This document shows positions 24,496 through 33,163 of a DNA stretch of 64,000 nt, piece by piece (positions within the stretch are counted from its first letter, which is position 1; each line of letters opens with the position of its first letter). Position numbers and translations under genes: made by a program. This DNA is from Streptomyces angustmyceticus (GTDB lineage Bacteria; Actinomycetota; Actinomycetes; Streptomycetales; Streptomycetaceae): NCBI RefSeq assembly GCF_019933235.1, contig NZ_CP082945.1, positions 5,741,501 to 5,805,500 on the forward strand. The letters are read 5' to 3'. Under the pieces are notes generated by a model. That model was not told the origin of the DNA and made no database searches. It worked only from the letters and a program-made list of their open reading frames with translations.

Positions 24496-25827
24496 TCAGC
24501 GGGCGGTGGCGAGCACCCGGGCCGTTCTGGCGAGTACGGCCGGGCGGGTCAGCGACTTGGGATGCCGGCGCATGTGCGCCACGTCCATGAAGGCCCGGTT
24601 CACCTCGACGTCGAGGACGGAGGCTGCCGTGATCTTGTCGACGGCCCAGCGGGCGAGCCGGTAGCCGCGGGGGTAGGGGCCCGTCACATGGGGCTGGGCG
24701 AGGTCCGCGGTCGCCGACAGCTGCCAGGCCGCGTCGACCACCACGGCGGCCCGCCGGAAGTAGTCCAGGGCCGGAGCGTGCGGCCGGGCCCCGGTGCGCA
24801 GGTACGACGAGAGGCAGGTGGCCTGCAGTGCGGCAAGGGTCAGGCCCTGCCCGTAGATCGGGTTGACCGAGGCGACGGAGTCCCCGACGGCCACCAGCCC
24901 GCCGGGGAACCGGCGCAGCCGGGTGAAGTCGCGGCGCCGGCTCTCCGGGAAGTGGAAGGTCCGCACCTCGCCGAGCAGGGCGCAGCGGTCGGCCACCTCG
25001 TGCAGCGGGGGGACACAACGCCGCATCCGGGCCAGGAAGTCGGCCGGATCGCGTCCCGGGCGGTGGCCGGTGTAGCCGGCCAGCACCACCATCCAGCGGT
25101 CGCCCTCCACCGCCACCATCGCCCCCGGCTCGCTGAGCGTGGGCTGGTACCCGCTGGCCGGGCCCGGGGACGCGTGCGCGACGACGGTGCGGGGGAGCTC
25201 GTCGCCGCGGCGGAACAAGGCCGTGGCGTAACCGAGGTCGATCCTCATCCGGTGCAGCGGAGCCTGGTCCCATCCGCCGCGCAGCAGCCAGGTGCCCAGG
25301 CGGCTGGAGCGCCCCATGGCGTCGACGACCAGGTCGGCGTCGAGTTCCTCGCCGCGACCGGCCTGATCCGGTGCGTCGTCGGCGGCGGTGTAGCGCACGC
25401 CGCGGACCCGGCCGGAGCCGAACAGCAGATCACGGGCGCGGCCCCGCACGATGCGGACCCCGGGGAGGGCCGCGACCCGCCGGCGGACCCGGGTTTCGAG
25501 GAACGGCCGGGTGGCGCCCAGCATCCGGAGGTCGGGGACGGGCGCCTTGAGCGTGCCGTCCACGTAGAACTGCACCTCGTGGCCGACTCCCGGGCGCGCC
25601 CCGCCGGCGACGAGTTCGGCGGTGATGCCCGGGAACCAGCCTTCGAGGTGGGCGTGGCCCATGGCCAGCAGGGCGTGCAGTTGGAGTCGTTGCGGAGCGC
25701 CGCGCCCCGTGCCGTCCTCCCCCAGGTCGTCGGCCTCGATGACGACGACCTCGTCGGCGTGGTCGCTCAGCACCCGCGCGGCGTACAGGCCCGCGATGCT
25801 CCCGCCGAGGACAACAGCTCGTCTCAC
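24496..25827 (-). CDS. FAD-dependent monooxygenase/oxidoreductase
   Basis: Class A flavoprotein of 443 aa. The N-terminal dinucleotide motif VVLGGSIAGLYAARVL ends in VVVIEAD, which binds the FAD ribose. The second FAD motif GDSVASVNPIYGQGLTLAALQA lies near residue 300, as in PHBH-type hydroxylases and geranylgeranyl-reductase-like enzymes. The GTG at 25827 follows GGGGGGA by 7 bases and places the motif at residue 5, the usual position. It is in the same orientation as, and 254 bases before, the phytoene-synthase-like gene, so a lipid or terpenoid substrate is plausible but not shown. Confidence 0.86.
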   Translation of the reverse strand: MRRAVVLGGSIAGLYAARVLSDHADEVVVIEADDLGEDGTGRGAPQRLQLHALLAMGHAHLEGWFPGITAELVAGGARPGVGHEVQFYVDGTLKAPVPDLRMLGATRPFLETRVRRRVAALPGVRIVRGRARDLLFGSGRVRGVRYTAADDAPDQAGRGEELDADLVVDAMGRSSRLGTWLLRGGWDQAPLHRMRIDLGYATALFRRGDELPRTVVAHASPGPASGYQPTLSEPGAMVAVEGDRWMVVLAGYTGHRPGRDPADFLARMRRCVPPLHEVADRCALLGEVRTFHFPESRRRDFTRLRRFPGGLVAVGDSVASVNPIYGQGLTLAALQATCLSSYLRTGARPHAPALDYFRRAAVVVDAAWQLSATADLAQPHVTGPYPRGYRLARWAVDKITAASVLDVEVNRAFMDVAHMRRHPKSLTRPAVLARTARVLATAR

Positions 25828-25986
25828 AGGAATCCCCCCATGTGGTTCGAAGACGCCCCGCGCCACGGGGCGCCGGGCGGGGTCGAGCGCCCGGGGCCGG
25901 CACGGGGGCGGCCCATTCTGCCGCAGCCGGCCGGCGGAACGGGCGGGCGCGGAGCGCTCCGGCCCGGAGCGCCGATGTCCGGCCGG

Positions 25987-27393
25987 CTACTGCCGCTCGG
26001 CCGCCTCTGCGGCCTCTGCCGCCCCGGCTGTTGCCGCCGTTCGGGCCGCCTCGCCTGTTGCCGCCGCCTCGTCCGTCGCCGCCCCCTCGTCCGTCTCCGC
26101 CGTCCCCGCCACGTCCGCCGTCTCGTCGGCCGAGCGCTGGATGCGCACGTCTCGCAGCGCCGTGGCGACCAGCGGGTCGGTGAGCGCCTGGGCGACGCGC
26201 AGCAGCCGTCCGCGTTCGCCGGAGGCCGGGGTGTCCTCGCCGGGCAGTGCCACCGGCGGGCCCGCCGGCGGCTGCGGCCGGCCGGCGTGTCCCCGCTGCG
26301 TCGCCGCGCGCCGGGCCGCCTGCAGGCGCTGGGCCGCGTCCCGCAGGGCGGCGGCGGTGGCGGCCGCCTGCAGCTCCCGCTCCGAGCGGCCCGGGGCGTC
26401 CGCGGCGCCACGGGCCGTCTCCCGCTCGTGGGCGGCGTGCACGGCGGCCGCGGGCAGGGGCGACACCCAGGGGCGCAGCGCGCGCATCCCGTCGAGGATC
26501 TCGATCACGCGCCGGTGCAGGTTGAAGCCGACGTTCCAGGCCAGACGGTGGCTGCGGGCGCTGTCCACGCTGAAGGCGAGCTCCTCGTCGACCCCTGCGA
26601 CGACGAGGTCCCACAGCGGCTGCAGGGCCCTGATGTCGCGGCGTTCGCGCAGCCACGCGCCGACCGCGGCCCCGGAGAGGCCGTAGCTGGTGATCAGGGC
26701 GCCGATCGAGCCGAAGGTGGAGCCGAGCACGCCCACGGTGTCCAGGGCGTGGTTCCCGGAGGCGGCCAGGACGATCGCGGGGACGGAACACACCACATAG
26801 CCGAAGACGAACAGCATGGCCGTGCCGAAGGAGCGCAGCGCGCGCCGGAACCGGGCGCCCTCGGGCCGCAGGGTGCGGCACCGCCGGTAGGTGCTCAGGG
26901 TCGCGCAGGCCAGGGTGGCGAGGAAGATCCCCAGGAACACCTGGATCTCCGGCTCGTCGGCGAAGTCGGTGTTGAACGTCAGCGGGTCCGCGGGCCCGGA
27001 CAGGTCGGCGGAGCAGAAGGCGGCGACCATGACGGCGGGCGCCGCGACATACGCCGCCGACCACACCGTGACCCGCCGGCGCAGCACCGCCGGGCGCTGC
27101 CGCAGCCGGGGGTCCCACAGCATCGTCAGGACGTGGAGCAGGGAGAAGCAGGTCAGGATGCCGAGGTACACGGGAAGGGTGGCGAAGCCGGCGACGCCGG
27201 TGAGCTGCCCCAGCATCCGGTAGCCCGCGGGCGCGGCCATCGCGAACACCAGGCCGGACGCGACGAAGTTCACCGTGATCAGGGAGAGCGTCGTGGTGCG
27301 GTCGCGCAGGAGCGCCAGGCACTTCCACCCGGCGATCACGAAGTCGATGAGTGCGATGGCCAGGTAGACGACGTTCGAGGCGCTCTCAGACAC
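25987..27393 (-). CDS. MAB_1171c-family putative membrane transporter
   Basis: A 468-aa protein with about seven hydrophobic segments in the first 250 residues (near 8-25, 38-55, 68-90, 110-130, 150-170, 190-210 and 220-240) and a long cytoplasmic C-terminal region. That region starts with helical, Arg/Leu-rich sequence (FNLHRRVIEILDGMRALRPW) and ends in a low-complexity Ala/Glu/Thr tail. The layout and the ImmA/IrrE-like partner match actinobacterial MAB_1171c family proteins (DUF6545 C-terminal domain), called putative transporters without evidence. The GTG start lies 8 bases inside the end of the metalloprotease-like gene, so both form one transcription unit. Confidence 0.75.
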   Translation of the reverse strand: MSESASNVVYLAIALIDFVIAGWKCLALLRDRTTTLSLITVNFVASGLVFAMAAPAGYRMLGQLTGVAGFATLPVYLGILTCFSLLHVLTMLWDPRLRQRPAVLRRRVTVWSAAYVAAPAVMVAAFCSADLSGPADPLTFNTDFADEPEIQVFLGIFLATLACATLSTYRRCRTLRPEGARFRRALRSFGTAMLFVFGYVVCSVPAIVLAASGNHALDTVGVLGSTFGSIGALITSYGLSGAAVGAWLRERRDIRALQPLWDLVVAGVDEELAFSVDSARSHRLAWNVGFNLHRRVIEILDGMRALRPWVSPLPAAAVHAAHERETARGAADAPGRSERELQAAATAAALRDAAQRLQAARRAATQRGHAGRPQPPAGPPVALPGEDTPASGERGRLLRVAQALTDPLVATALRDVRIQRSADETADVAGTAETDEGAATDEAAATGEAARTAATAGAAEAAEAAERQ

Positions 27394-28000
27394 CGGACCT
27401 CCGGTGGGCGAGCGCCGAGGAGAGGAACCCGTCGGCGCGCTGGTCCCGCCGCAGTTCGAGGTGGCGCTGGAGCATCACGGTGGCGAACGCCTCCGCCCGC
27501 CGCTCGTGGGCGCTGTCGTAGTGCGACCGGTTCAGGATCTGCAGCACCGGGCCCGTCTTCAGCCCGGGGAGCAGCTGCCGCACGGTCTCCTCCGTCATGA
27601 GCCCTCCGGCGGATCCCTCCTCGGCCGGGTGCTCCTCCCACAGGTGGAACAGCTCGTGCAGGCCGGCGTGCAGGCGGGTCAGTTCGTTCGCGGTGGAGTC
27701 CACGACGATGAAGTCACGGTCCCGGCCCCGGGCGCAGAACCCGGACACCTGCTGCGGGAGCGGCACTTCGGTGAGGGTGATCGGCTTGTTGCGCCGTACG
27801 GCCACGGCGTCCACGAGGCCCTGCATGTCCCGGACCCCGGACAGCCCGAGGTCGCGGTGGACGAGGCGGGTGACGGACCAGGTGGCGAGGAGGACCGCCA
27901 ACTGCTCCCGGAGCGAGGTCCACGGGGAGCCGGGGGGCCGGTGGGCGGGCTGTGGCAGCTTCTCCTGCTGCGCTGGACCATGACGGCGGGGCCACCACAT
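27386..28000 (-). CDS. ImmA/IrrE-like metalloprotease
   Basis: A 204-aa protein with an HExxH-type zinc motif, LHELFHLWEEHP (about residues 116-127), preceded by FIVVDSTANELTRLHAGL and followed by a helix with AEAFATVMLQRHLEL, where the third ligand Glu is expected. This is the ImmA/IrrE peptidase layout; relatives cleave a partner repressor, for example ImmR or DdrO. There is no signal peptide. AGGAG lies 9 bases before the ATG at 28000. The candidate partner is the XRE protein at 22378. Confidence 0.82.
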   Translation of the reverse strand: MWWPRRHGPAQQEKLPQPAHRPPGSPWTSLREQLAVLLATWSVTRLVHRDLGLSGVRDMQGLVDAVAVRRNKPITLTEVPLPQQVSGFCARGRDRDFIVVDSTANELTRLHAGLHELFHLWEEHPAEEGSAGGLMTEETVRQLLPGLKTGPVLQILNRSHYDSAHERRAEAFATVMLQRHLELRRDQRADGFLSSALAHRRSGV

Positions 28001-28079
28001 GAACGTGTACTCCTACGGCTCTTGCTGCGCTCGGGGTGCGGACGGAACAGTACGGCGCCCGGCGCGACCGCGCACCCGG

Positions 28080-28104
28080 CCGGCGTCCGGAGGCCGGACG
28101 CCGG
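28080..28104 (-). terminator. Hairpin terminator of the secreted protease gene
   Basis: An 11-bp perfect stem (28080-28090 with 28094-28104) and a 3-base loop AGG, 15 bases past the stop of the minus-strand protease gene. Confidence 0.7.
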
Positions 28105-28118
28105 GCGGGCAGGCCGGG

Positions 28119-29144
28119 TCAGGTCGACTGGGCCGTGGTGTAGAGGTTCTTGGCGTCGTCGCCGAAGTACGGGCCGAACATGGTGTTGGGCCAGAACTGG
28201 TAGCCGAAGCTGTTCACCGAGGACTGCAGGCCGGTGCCGGTCTTCTCGTCGAACGAGGTGAACCAGGGGCCGCCGCTGGAGCCGCCGGTCATGTTGCAGG
28301 CGAGGCCGTGGTCGCCGGAGAACAGCGGGTCCTTGAAGGTGGTGCCGCTGCAGTAGACGAGCTTGCTGCCGTCGTACGGGGCGGCCGCGGGGAAGCCGAA
28401 GGCGTACATCGGCTTGCTGTAGCCGGAGTTGAAGGACAGGCCCTGGCCGCCGACGACATCGGTGAGCTTCTTGCCGTCGAGCGGGGCGACGACCGCGGCG
28501 CCGACGTCGTAGTTGATGTCCTCGCTCGCCGTCCACTGGGGAGTCGAGAGCGTCTTGGCCGCGGACCACTTGCCGTACGGGGCCTCGCCGTCGTGGTAGC
28601 CGGGGACGAAGACCCAGTTGGTGTGCCAGGCGCCGCCCAGCTTCACACAGTGCCCGGCGGTGAGGACGGTGCTTTTGTTGCCGCTGGTCACCGCGTCGCC
28701 GGAGCAGGACGCGGTACGGCCCTGGTAGGTGAAGAACACCCGGCCGGTGGTCTTGGTGACCGCGCCGCCGCCGGTCCAGGGCCCGCCGGCCTGGGGGAGG
28801 GTGGCGGGGAGCAGCGGGGCGGGGGTCTTCGACGTGCGGGGGAGGCTGGGGGACACCGTGAGCGGGGCGCTGCGCGGGACCGCGGTGCCGGGCCGGTGCG
28901 CGGGCGCGGCGAGGTCCAGGGGCGCCGCGGCGCGCATCCGGGCCGCGGTCCAGAAGGCGGCGGCGGTCTGCGGGGCGGGGGAGCGGTGGGAGTTCTGCAC
29001 GGCGGCGGCCGGGCCGGTGGGGAGCAGCAGGGCGAGGAGCGTACCGGCGGCCGTCAGGGTGCCGAGGGCGACCCGGGACCGGCGGGCGGGGTGCGCTGCC
29101 GGTATGCCCTGAACCGCGGGTATGCCACGAACGGTTCGTCTCAC
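28119..29144 (-). CDS. Secreted trypsin-like serine protease
   Basis: A 341-aa precursor. An N-terminal signal sequence (positive MRRTVRG through RRSR, hydrophobic GTLTAAGTLLALLLPTG, cleavage likely after AAA near residue 48) is followed by a pro-region of about 75 residues and a chymotrypsin-fold peptidase. The triad is visible as H in LTAGHC, D in DINYDVGAAV and S in MTGGSSGGPW. Four cysteines (SCSGD, GHC, YCSGT, ACNMT) can form two disulfides. AAGGAG lies 6 bases before the GTG start at 29144. It probably acts on extracellular protein. It has its own hairpin terminator. Confidence 0.9.
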   Translation of the reverse strand: MRRTVRGIPAVQGIPAAHPARRSRVALGTLTAAGTLLALLLPTGPAAAVQNSHRSPAPQTAAAFWTAARMRAAAPLDLAAPAHRPGTAVPRSAPLTVSPSLPRTSKTPAPLLPATLPQAGGPWTGGGAVTKTTGRVFFTYQGRTASCSGDAVTSGNKSTVLTAGHCVKLGGAWHTNWVFVPGYHDGEAPYGKWSAAKTLSTPQWTASEDINYDVGAAVVAPLDGKKLTDVVGGQGLSFNSGYSKPMYAFGFPAAAPYDGSKLVYCSGTTFKDPLFSGDHGLACNMTGGSSGGPWFTSFDEKTGTGLQSSVNSFGYQFWPNTMFGPYFGDDAKNLYTTAQST

Positions 29145-29327
29145 GCGTAACTCCTTCTGCGGGGACCGCGCGCGACGGGGCGCGCAGCCGCGGGGGAACG
29201 GGACCGCGCGCGGCGCGGCCCCGGCAGACGAGTGGTGCGGATCCGAGGCAAGGGTGCCACCGGAAGCGGCAGGAGGGCAGGGGTCGTACGGGGATTCGAC
29301 GCCCGCCCCCCCCGCTCCGCAGTGGCC

Positions 29328-30263
29328 TCAACCCCGCCCGATGTACGGCATGTTGGTCGCCATCACCGTCGCGAACTGCACATTGGCCGCCAGCGGCAGC
29401 GCCGCCATGTGCACCACCGTGCGGGCCACGTCCGCCGCGTCCATCACCGGCTCCACCGCCAGCTCGCCGTTCGCCTGCAGAATGCCGGTCTGCATCCGGC
29501 CGGTCATCTCGGTCGCCGCGTTGCCGATGTCGATCTGGCCGCAGGCGATGCCGTACGGGCGGCCGTCCAGCGAGAGCGACTTGGTCAGGCCGGTCATCGC
29601 GTGCTTGGTGGCGGTGTAGGCGACGGAGTGCGGGCGCGGGGCGTGCGCGGAGACCGAGCCGTTGTTGATGATGCGTCCGCCCTGCGGCTCCTGGGCCTTC
29701 ATGGCGCGGAACGCGGCCTGCGCGCAGAGGAAGGAGCCGGTGAGGTTGACGTCGACCACTGCCCGCCAGTCGTCGGGGGAGAGGTCCTCCAGCGGCACCG
29801 CCCGGCCGAAGGTGCCCGCGTTGTTGAAGAGCAGGTCGACCCGGCCGAAACGTTCGCGGGCGGTGGCGAAGAGGGCGTCGACCTGGTCGGGGCGGGTGAC
29901 GTCGGTCGGCACGGTGAGGACCGCGGGGCCGCCGGCCTCCACCGGGCCCGCCAGCCGGGCGGTTTCGGCCAGTGCCGGTGCGCGCCGCCCGGCCAGGACC
30001 ACCGTCCAGTGGGCGTCGAGCAGCGCGTGGGCGACCGCCCGCCCGATGCCGGAGCCGGCGCCCGTGACCACGGCGACCTTCCGGGGCGCCGCCCCGTCCT
30101 GCCGTGCCTCCTGGGGCACGGGTGCCGTCTGCGTGCTGTGCCCGCCCCGTGAGACGGGCGCCGGCAGTGTGGGCCGGTCCGCGGTCGCCGTGCCGCCCAC
30201 CTGCCCGGCCCGTGCCCTCGGTGTCGTCCGCGCTGCCCCTGCCGGCTCTGTGTTCTCTGCCAT
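29328..30263 (-). CDS. SDR family oxidoreductase
   Basis: Short-chain dehydrogenase of 311 aa, lengthened by a Thr/Pro-rich N-terminal segment of about 60 residues. The fold shows TGAGSGIG (near 69), the glycine motif NNAGTFG, the catalytic serine in NNGSVSAH, and Y/K in YTATKHA. The AGRR after the second strand suggests an NADP preference. The ATG at 30263 is used; a later start cannot be excluded because no strong Shine-Dalgarno is visible. Substrate unknown. It follows the DUF4429 gene on the same strand with a 49-base gap. Confidence 0.83.
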   Translation of the reverse strand: MAENTEPAGAARTTPRARAGQVGGTATADRPTLPAPVSRGGHSTQTAPVPQEARQDGAAPRKVAVVTGAGSGIGRAVAHALLDAHWTVVLAGRRAPALAETARLAGPVEAGGPAVLTVPTDVTRPDQVDALFATARERFGRVDLLFNNAGTFGRAVPLEDLSPDDWRAVVDVNLTGSFLCAQAAFRAMKAQEPQGGRIINNGSVSAHAPRPHSVAYTATKHAMTGLTKSLSLDGRPYGIACGQIDIGNAATEMTGRMQTGILQANGELAVEPVMDAADVARTVVHMAALPLAANVQFATVMATNMPYIGRG

Positions 30264-30312
30264 GGCGGCAGCGTAAACGGCGCACGGCGGGCGGACGGGC
30301 AGCCGCCGCGCC

Positions 30313-31242
30313 TCAGTCGGTGGTGTGGAAGCGCCGCAGCACCGCGGCCTTCGTGGCGGTGAACTCCTCCTCGGTGAGGATGCCCTCCCGGCGCAGCTCG
30401 CCCAGTTCGCGCAGCCGCCGCAGCAGCGCGTCATGGCCGTCGGCGCCGGCCGCGCCGTCCGCCGGGGGCGCGGCCGGCGCGGCTGCCGCGGCGGCGGGCA
30501 GGGCCGGGGCGGACGCGGTCAGGGCCTTGTCCTGGCCGGCCGACGGATGCGGCAGCCGCGCCGCGACCGCGGCCGCCAGCAGCGCGGTCGTGCCGCTCTC
30601 CTTCTTGAAGCCCCACAGCTCGACGGCGTTGGGGTCGTGCTCCGGCTTGACGCGTTCCGTCGTGCCGCGCGGCCGGAAACGGAGGTAGCCGGACTCAAGC
30701 CCCGCGGCGGCCCGCCACTCCACGGCCTCCAGGTCGGCCGTCGAGAACTCCCTGGGCCCCCATTGCCGTTTGGTCTCGCTGGTGTTCCAGCGCCATTCGA
30801 GACGCACCCGCTCGCCGTCGAACGAGGCGAGTCCGTCCACCCCGGCCGCCGACAGCGGAACGGCAGGACCCGGCAGCAGATAGCGGTCGGCGGGCCCGTC
30901 CGGCACCTGCTCCAGCAGCAGGGCCCGGCGCACCGCGTCCACGAAGTACTCGGCGACATCGGTCCGTGCGGCGTCCACGGCCACCTGGTACGGGTTCGCC
31001 TCGTCCGGCAGGCTGCCGCCGGTGACCTGGAGCAGCGGGTCGGCGCCGTCCCGCAGCCGGAGCCGCAGCCGGCCGCCCTTGCGGGCCGGTTCGTAGGCGA
31101 TACCGGCCATCGCGGTCAGCGGCACGGTGAACTCGCCGAGATCCTGGCGGAGTTTGTGCACCCCGCGCTCGTGCCCCGGCACGATCCGCACGGCCGCGTC
31201 GTCGAAGGTCCAGGTGCCGTCTCGCCCCATCAGCTCAGCCAT
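30313..31242 (-). CDS. DUF4429 domain protein with SHOCT C-terminus
   Basis: A 309-aa protein with no signal peptide. Two copies of a beta-rich DUF4429 unit are visible: one starting GRDGTWTFDDAAVRIV, the other VDGLASFDGERVRLEW. Each is followed by the PH-like strands of the family (TAMAGIAYEPARKGGRLRL; LEAVEWRAAAGLESGYLRF). After an Ala/Pro linker a SHOCT helix pair (LLRRLRELGELRREGILTEEEF) closes the protein. ATG at 31242 has only a weak AGGA 9 bases upstream. Such proteins often occur in actinobacterial signalling or membrane-linked loci; no specific function is assigned. Confidence 0.86.
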   Translation of the reverse strand: MAELMGRDGTWTFDDAAVRIVPGHERGVHKLRQDLGEFTVPLTAMAGIAYEPARKGGRLRLRLRDGADPLLQVTGGSLPDEANPYQVAVDAARTDVAEYFVDAVRRALLLEQVPDGPADRYLLPGPAVPLSAAGVDGLASFDGERVRLEWRWNTSETKRQWGPREFSTADLEAVEWRAAAGLESGYLRFRPRGTTERVKPEHDPNAVELWGFKKESGTTALLAAAVAARLPHPSAGQDKALTASAPALPAAAAAAPAAPPADGAAGADGHDALLRRLRELGELRREGILTEEEFTATKAAVLRRFHTTD

Positions 31243-31407
31243 GCCCCGAATCCTACGGAGGCAGCTCGGGTGCCGCGATTGTCCGGCCGCGTCCGTTGCG
31301 GGCCCACTCCTCATCCGGCTGTCATGCATGCGTCGTGCACGGGACAGCGCCGCGCCGTCCCGCGGCCCTCCAATCACTGGGGACAACCACCGCCAGGGGA
31401 GGGCCAG

Positions 31408-33036
31408 ATGACGCACCACGCACCGCACGAGCAGGAGATCCGGGCCGCTGCCGCACACTTCGGCCGCCGCCGCTTCCTCACCGTCACCGGGGCCGCCGCC
31501 GCGCTCGCCTTCACGACCAACCTCCCCGGCGGGGGCGCCTTCGCCGCCGAGGCCGATCCGCGGAAGATCACCGAGAACCCCTTCACGCTCGGCGTGGCCT
31601 CCGGCGACCCGCAGCCCGGCTCCGTCGTGCTGTGGACCCGGCTCGCCCCTCGCCCGTACGAGCCCGGCGGCGGCATGCCGGACGCCAGAGTCGCCGTCCG
31701 CTGGGAAGTCGCCTACGACGAGCGCTTCACACGGCTGGCCGGCCAGGGCCGCGCCGACGCACACCCGGAGTTCAACCACTGTGTGCACATCGAACCCACC
31801 GGCCTCGCGCCCGACCGCGTCTACCACTACCGCTTCCGCGCCGGCAGCTGGATCAGCCCGGTCGGCCGCACCCGCACCGCACCCGCCCGCTCCGCCCGCC
31901 CCGCCGCCCTGAAGCTCGCCGCGGTCTCCTGCCAGGCCTACCACGACGGCTACTTCACGGCCTACAAGCACCTGGCCGAAGAGGACCTCGACGTCGTCTT
32001 CCACCTCGGTGACTACCTCTACGAGTACCCGGTCGACGCGGCCGGCGGCGTCCGCCGCTACACCGACCGCACACTGCCCGCGGTCTTCAACCGGGAGACC
32101 GTCACCCTGGAGGACTACCGGCTGCGCTACGCCCTCTACAAGTCCGACCCGGACCTGCGGGCCGCGCACGCCGCCCACCCCTTCGTCGTCACCTGGGACG
32201 ACCACGAGGTGGAGAACAACTACGCCTCCGACATCAGCGAGGACAACCTCCCGCGCGAGGCGTTCCTCGTCCGCCGCGCCGCCGCCTACCGCGCGTACTG
32301 GGAGAACCAGCCGCTGCGCCGCCCCCAGCGGCCCGACGGCGCCGACGCCCGGCTCTACCGCCGCGTCCAGTACGGGCAGCTCGCCCAGTTCGACATCCTC
32401 GACACCCGCCAGTACCGCTCCGACCAGGCCTACGGCGACGGCTGGCACGCCCCGGGCCCCGAGTCCCTGGACCCCGCCCGCACCCTGACCGGCGCCGCCC
32501 AGGAACGCTGGCTGATCGACGGCTGGCGGCAGTCCTCCGCGCGCTGGAACGTCCTGCCCCAGCAGGTCACCTTCTCCGAGCGGCGCAACGCCACCGGCGC
32601 CGGCTACCAGCTGAGCATGGACGCCTGGGACGGCTACGCGGCCTCCCGCGACCGGGTCCTCGCGGGCGCCGAGTCGGCGGGCGTGGACAACCTCGTCGTC
32701 CTCACCGGCGATGTGCACGTCCACTACGCCTTCGACATCAAGAAGGACTTCAAGGACCCCGGCTCGCGCACCGCGGGGGTGGAGTTCGTCACCACCTCGA
32801 TCGCCAGCGGCAAGGACGGCGCGGACAAGCCCGCCAACTGGGCCACGTACCTGGCCGCCAACCCGCACCTGAAGTTCTACAACGGCCGGCGCGGCTACGT
32901 CACCGTCACCCTCGACCAGGACACCGCCCGCGCCGACTACCGCACGGTGTCCGCCGTCACCACCCCCGGGGCGCCGGTGCGCACCGCCGCCTCCTTCGTC
33001 TCCGAGGCCGGCGATCCGGGGCTGAAGCCCGCCTGA
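31408..33036 (+). CDS. phoD: Secreted alkaline phosphatase D (PhoD family)
   Basis: A 542-aa Tat substrate. The signal reads FGRRRFLTVTGAAAALAF with the twin arginines, cleavage expected near GAFAAEA. After an N-terminal beta domain (to about residue 150) comes the metallophosphatase domain: VSCQAYHDGYFTA, VVFHLGDYLYEYP (metal-binding Asp/Tyr), VTWDDHEVENNYA and NLVVLTGDVHVHY. PhoD enzymes bind Ca and Fe and release phosphate from phosphodiesters. AGGGGAGGG ends 6 bases before the ATG. In Streptomyces such genes are usually in the PhoP regulon, but no PHO box was located. Confidence 0.92.
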   Translation: MTHHAPHEQEIRAAAAHFGRRRFLTVTGAAAALAFTTNLPGGGAFAAEADPRKITENPFTLGVASGDPQPGSVVLWTRLAPRPYEPGGGMPDARVAVRWEVAYDERFTRLAGQGRADAHPEFNHCVHIEPTGLAPDRVYHYRFRAGSWISPVGRTRTAPARSARPAALKLAAVSCQAYHDGYFTAYKHLAEEDLDVVFHLGDYLYEYPVDAAGGVRRYTDRTLPAVFNRETVTLEDYRLRYALYKSDPDLRAAHAAHPFVVTWDDHEVENNYASDISEDNLPREAFLVRRAAAYRAYWENQPLRRPQRPDGADARLYRRVQYGQLAQFDILDTRQYRSDQAYGDGWHAPGPESLDPARTLTGAAQERWLIDGWRQSSARWNVLPQQVTFSERRNATGAGYQLSMDAWDGYAASRDRVLAGAESAGVDNLVVLTGDVHVHYAFDIKKDFKDPGSRTAGVEFVTTSIASGKDGADKPANWATYLAANPHLKFYNGRRGYVTVTLDQDTARADYRTVSAVTTPGAPVRTAASFVSEAGDPGLKPA

Positions 33037-33163
33037 TCCGGGACCCGCGGACCAGGACCGCGGAACGAGCCGGTCTCCGCCCAAGGGACCGGTCCGGAAC
33101 CTGCTGGGAGCCGCCTCGCGCGTGACACCATGGTGCAGCCCTCGACGACCCATGGAGACGCAG

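Noticed and set aside
23291..25827. A hopanoid or carotenoid gene cluster.
   Set aside because: Only one prenyl-synthase-like gene and one flavoprotein are present; no desaturase, cyclase or prenyl diphosphate synthase lies nearby.
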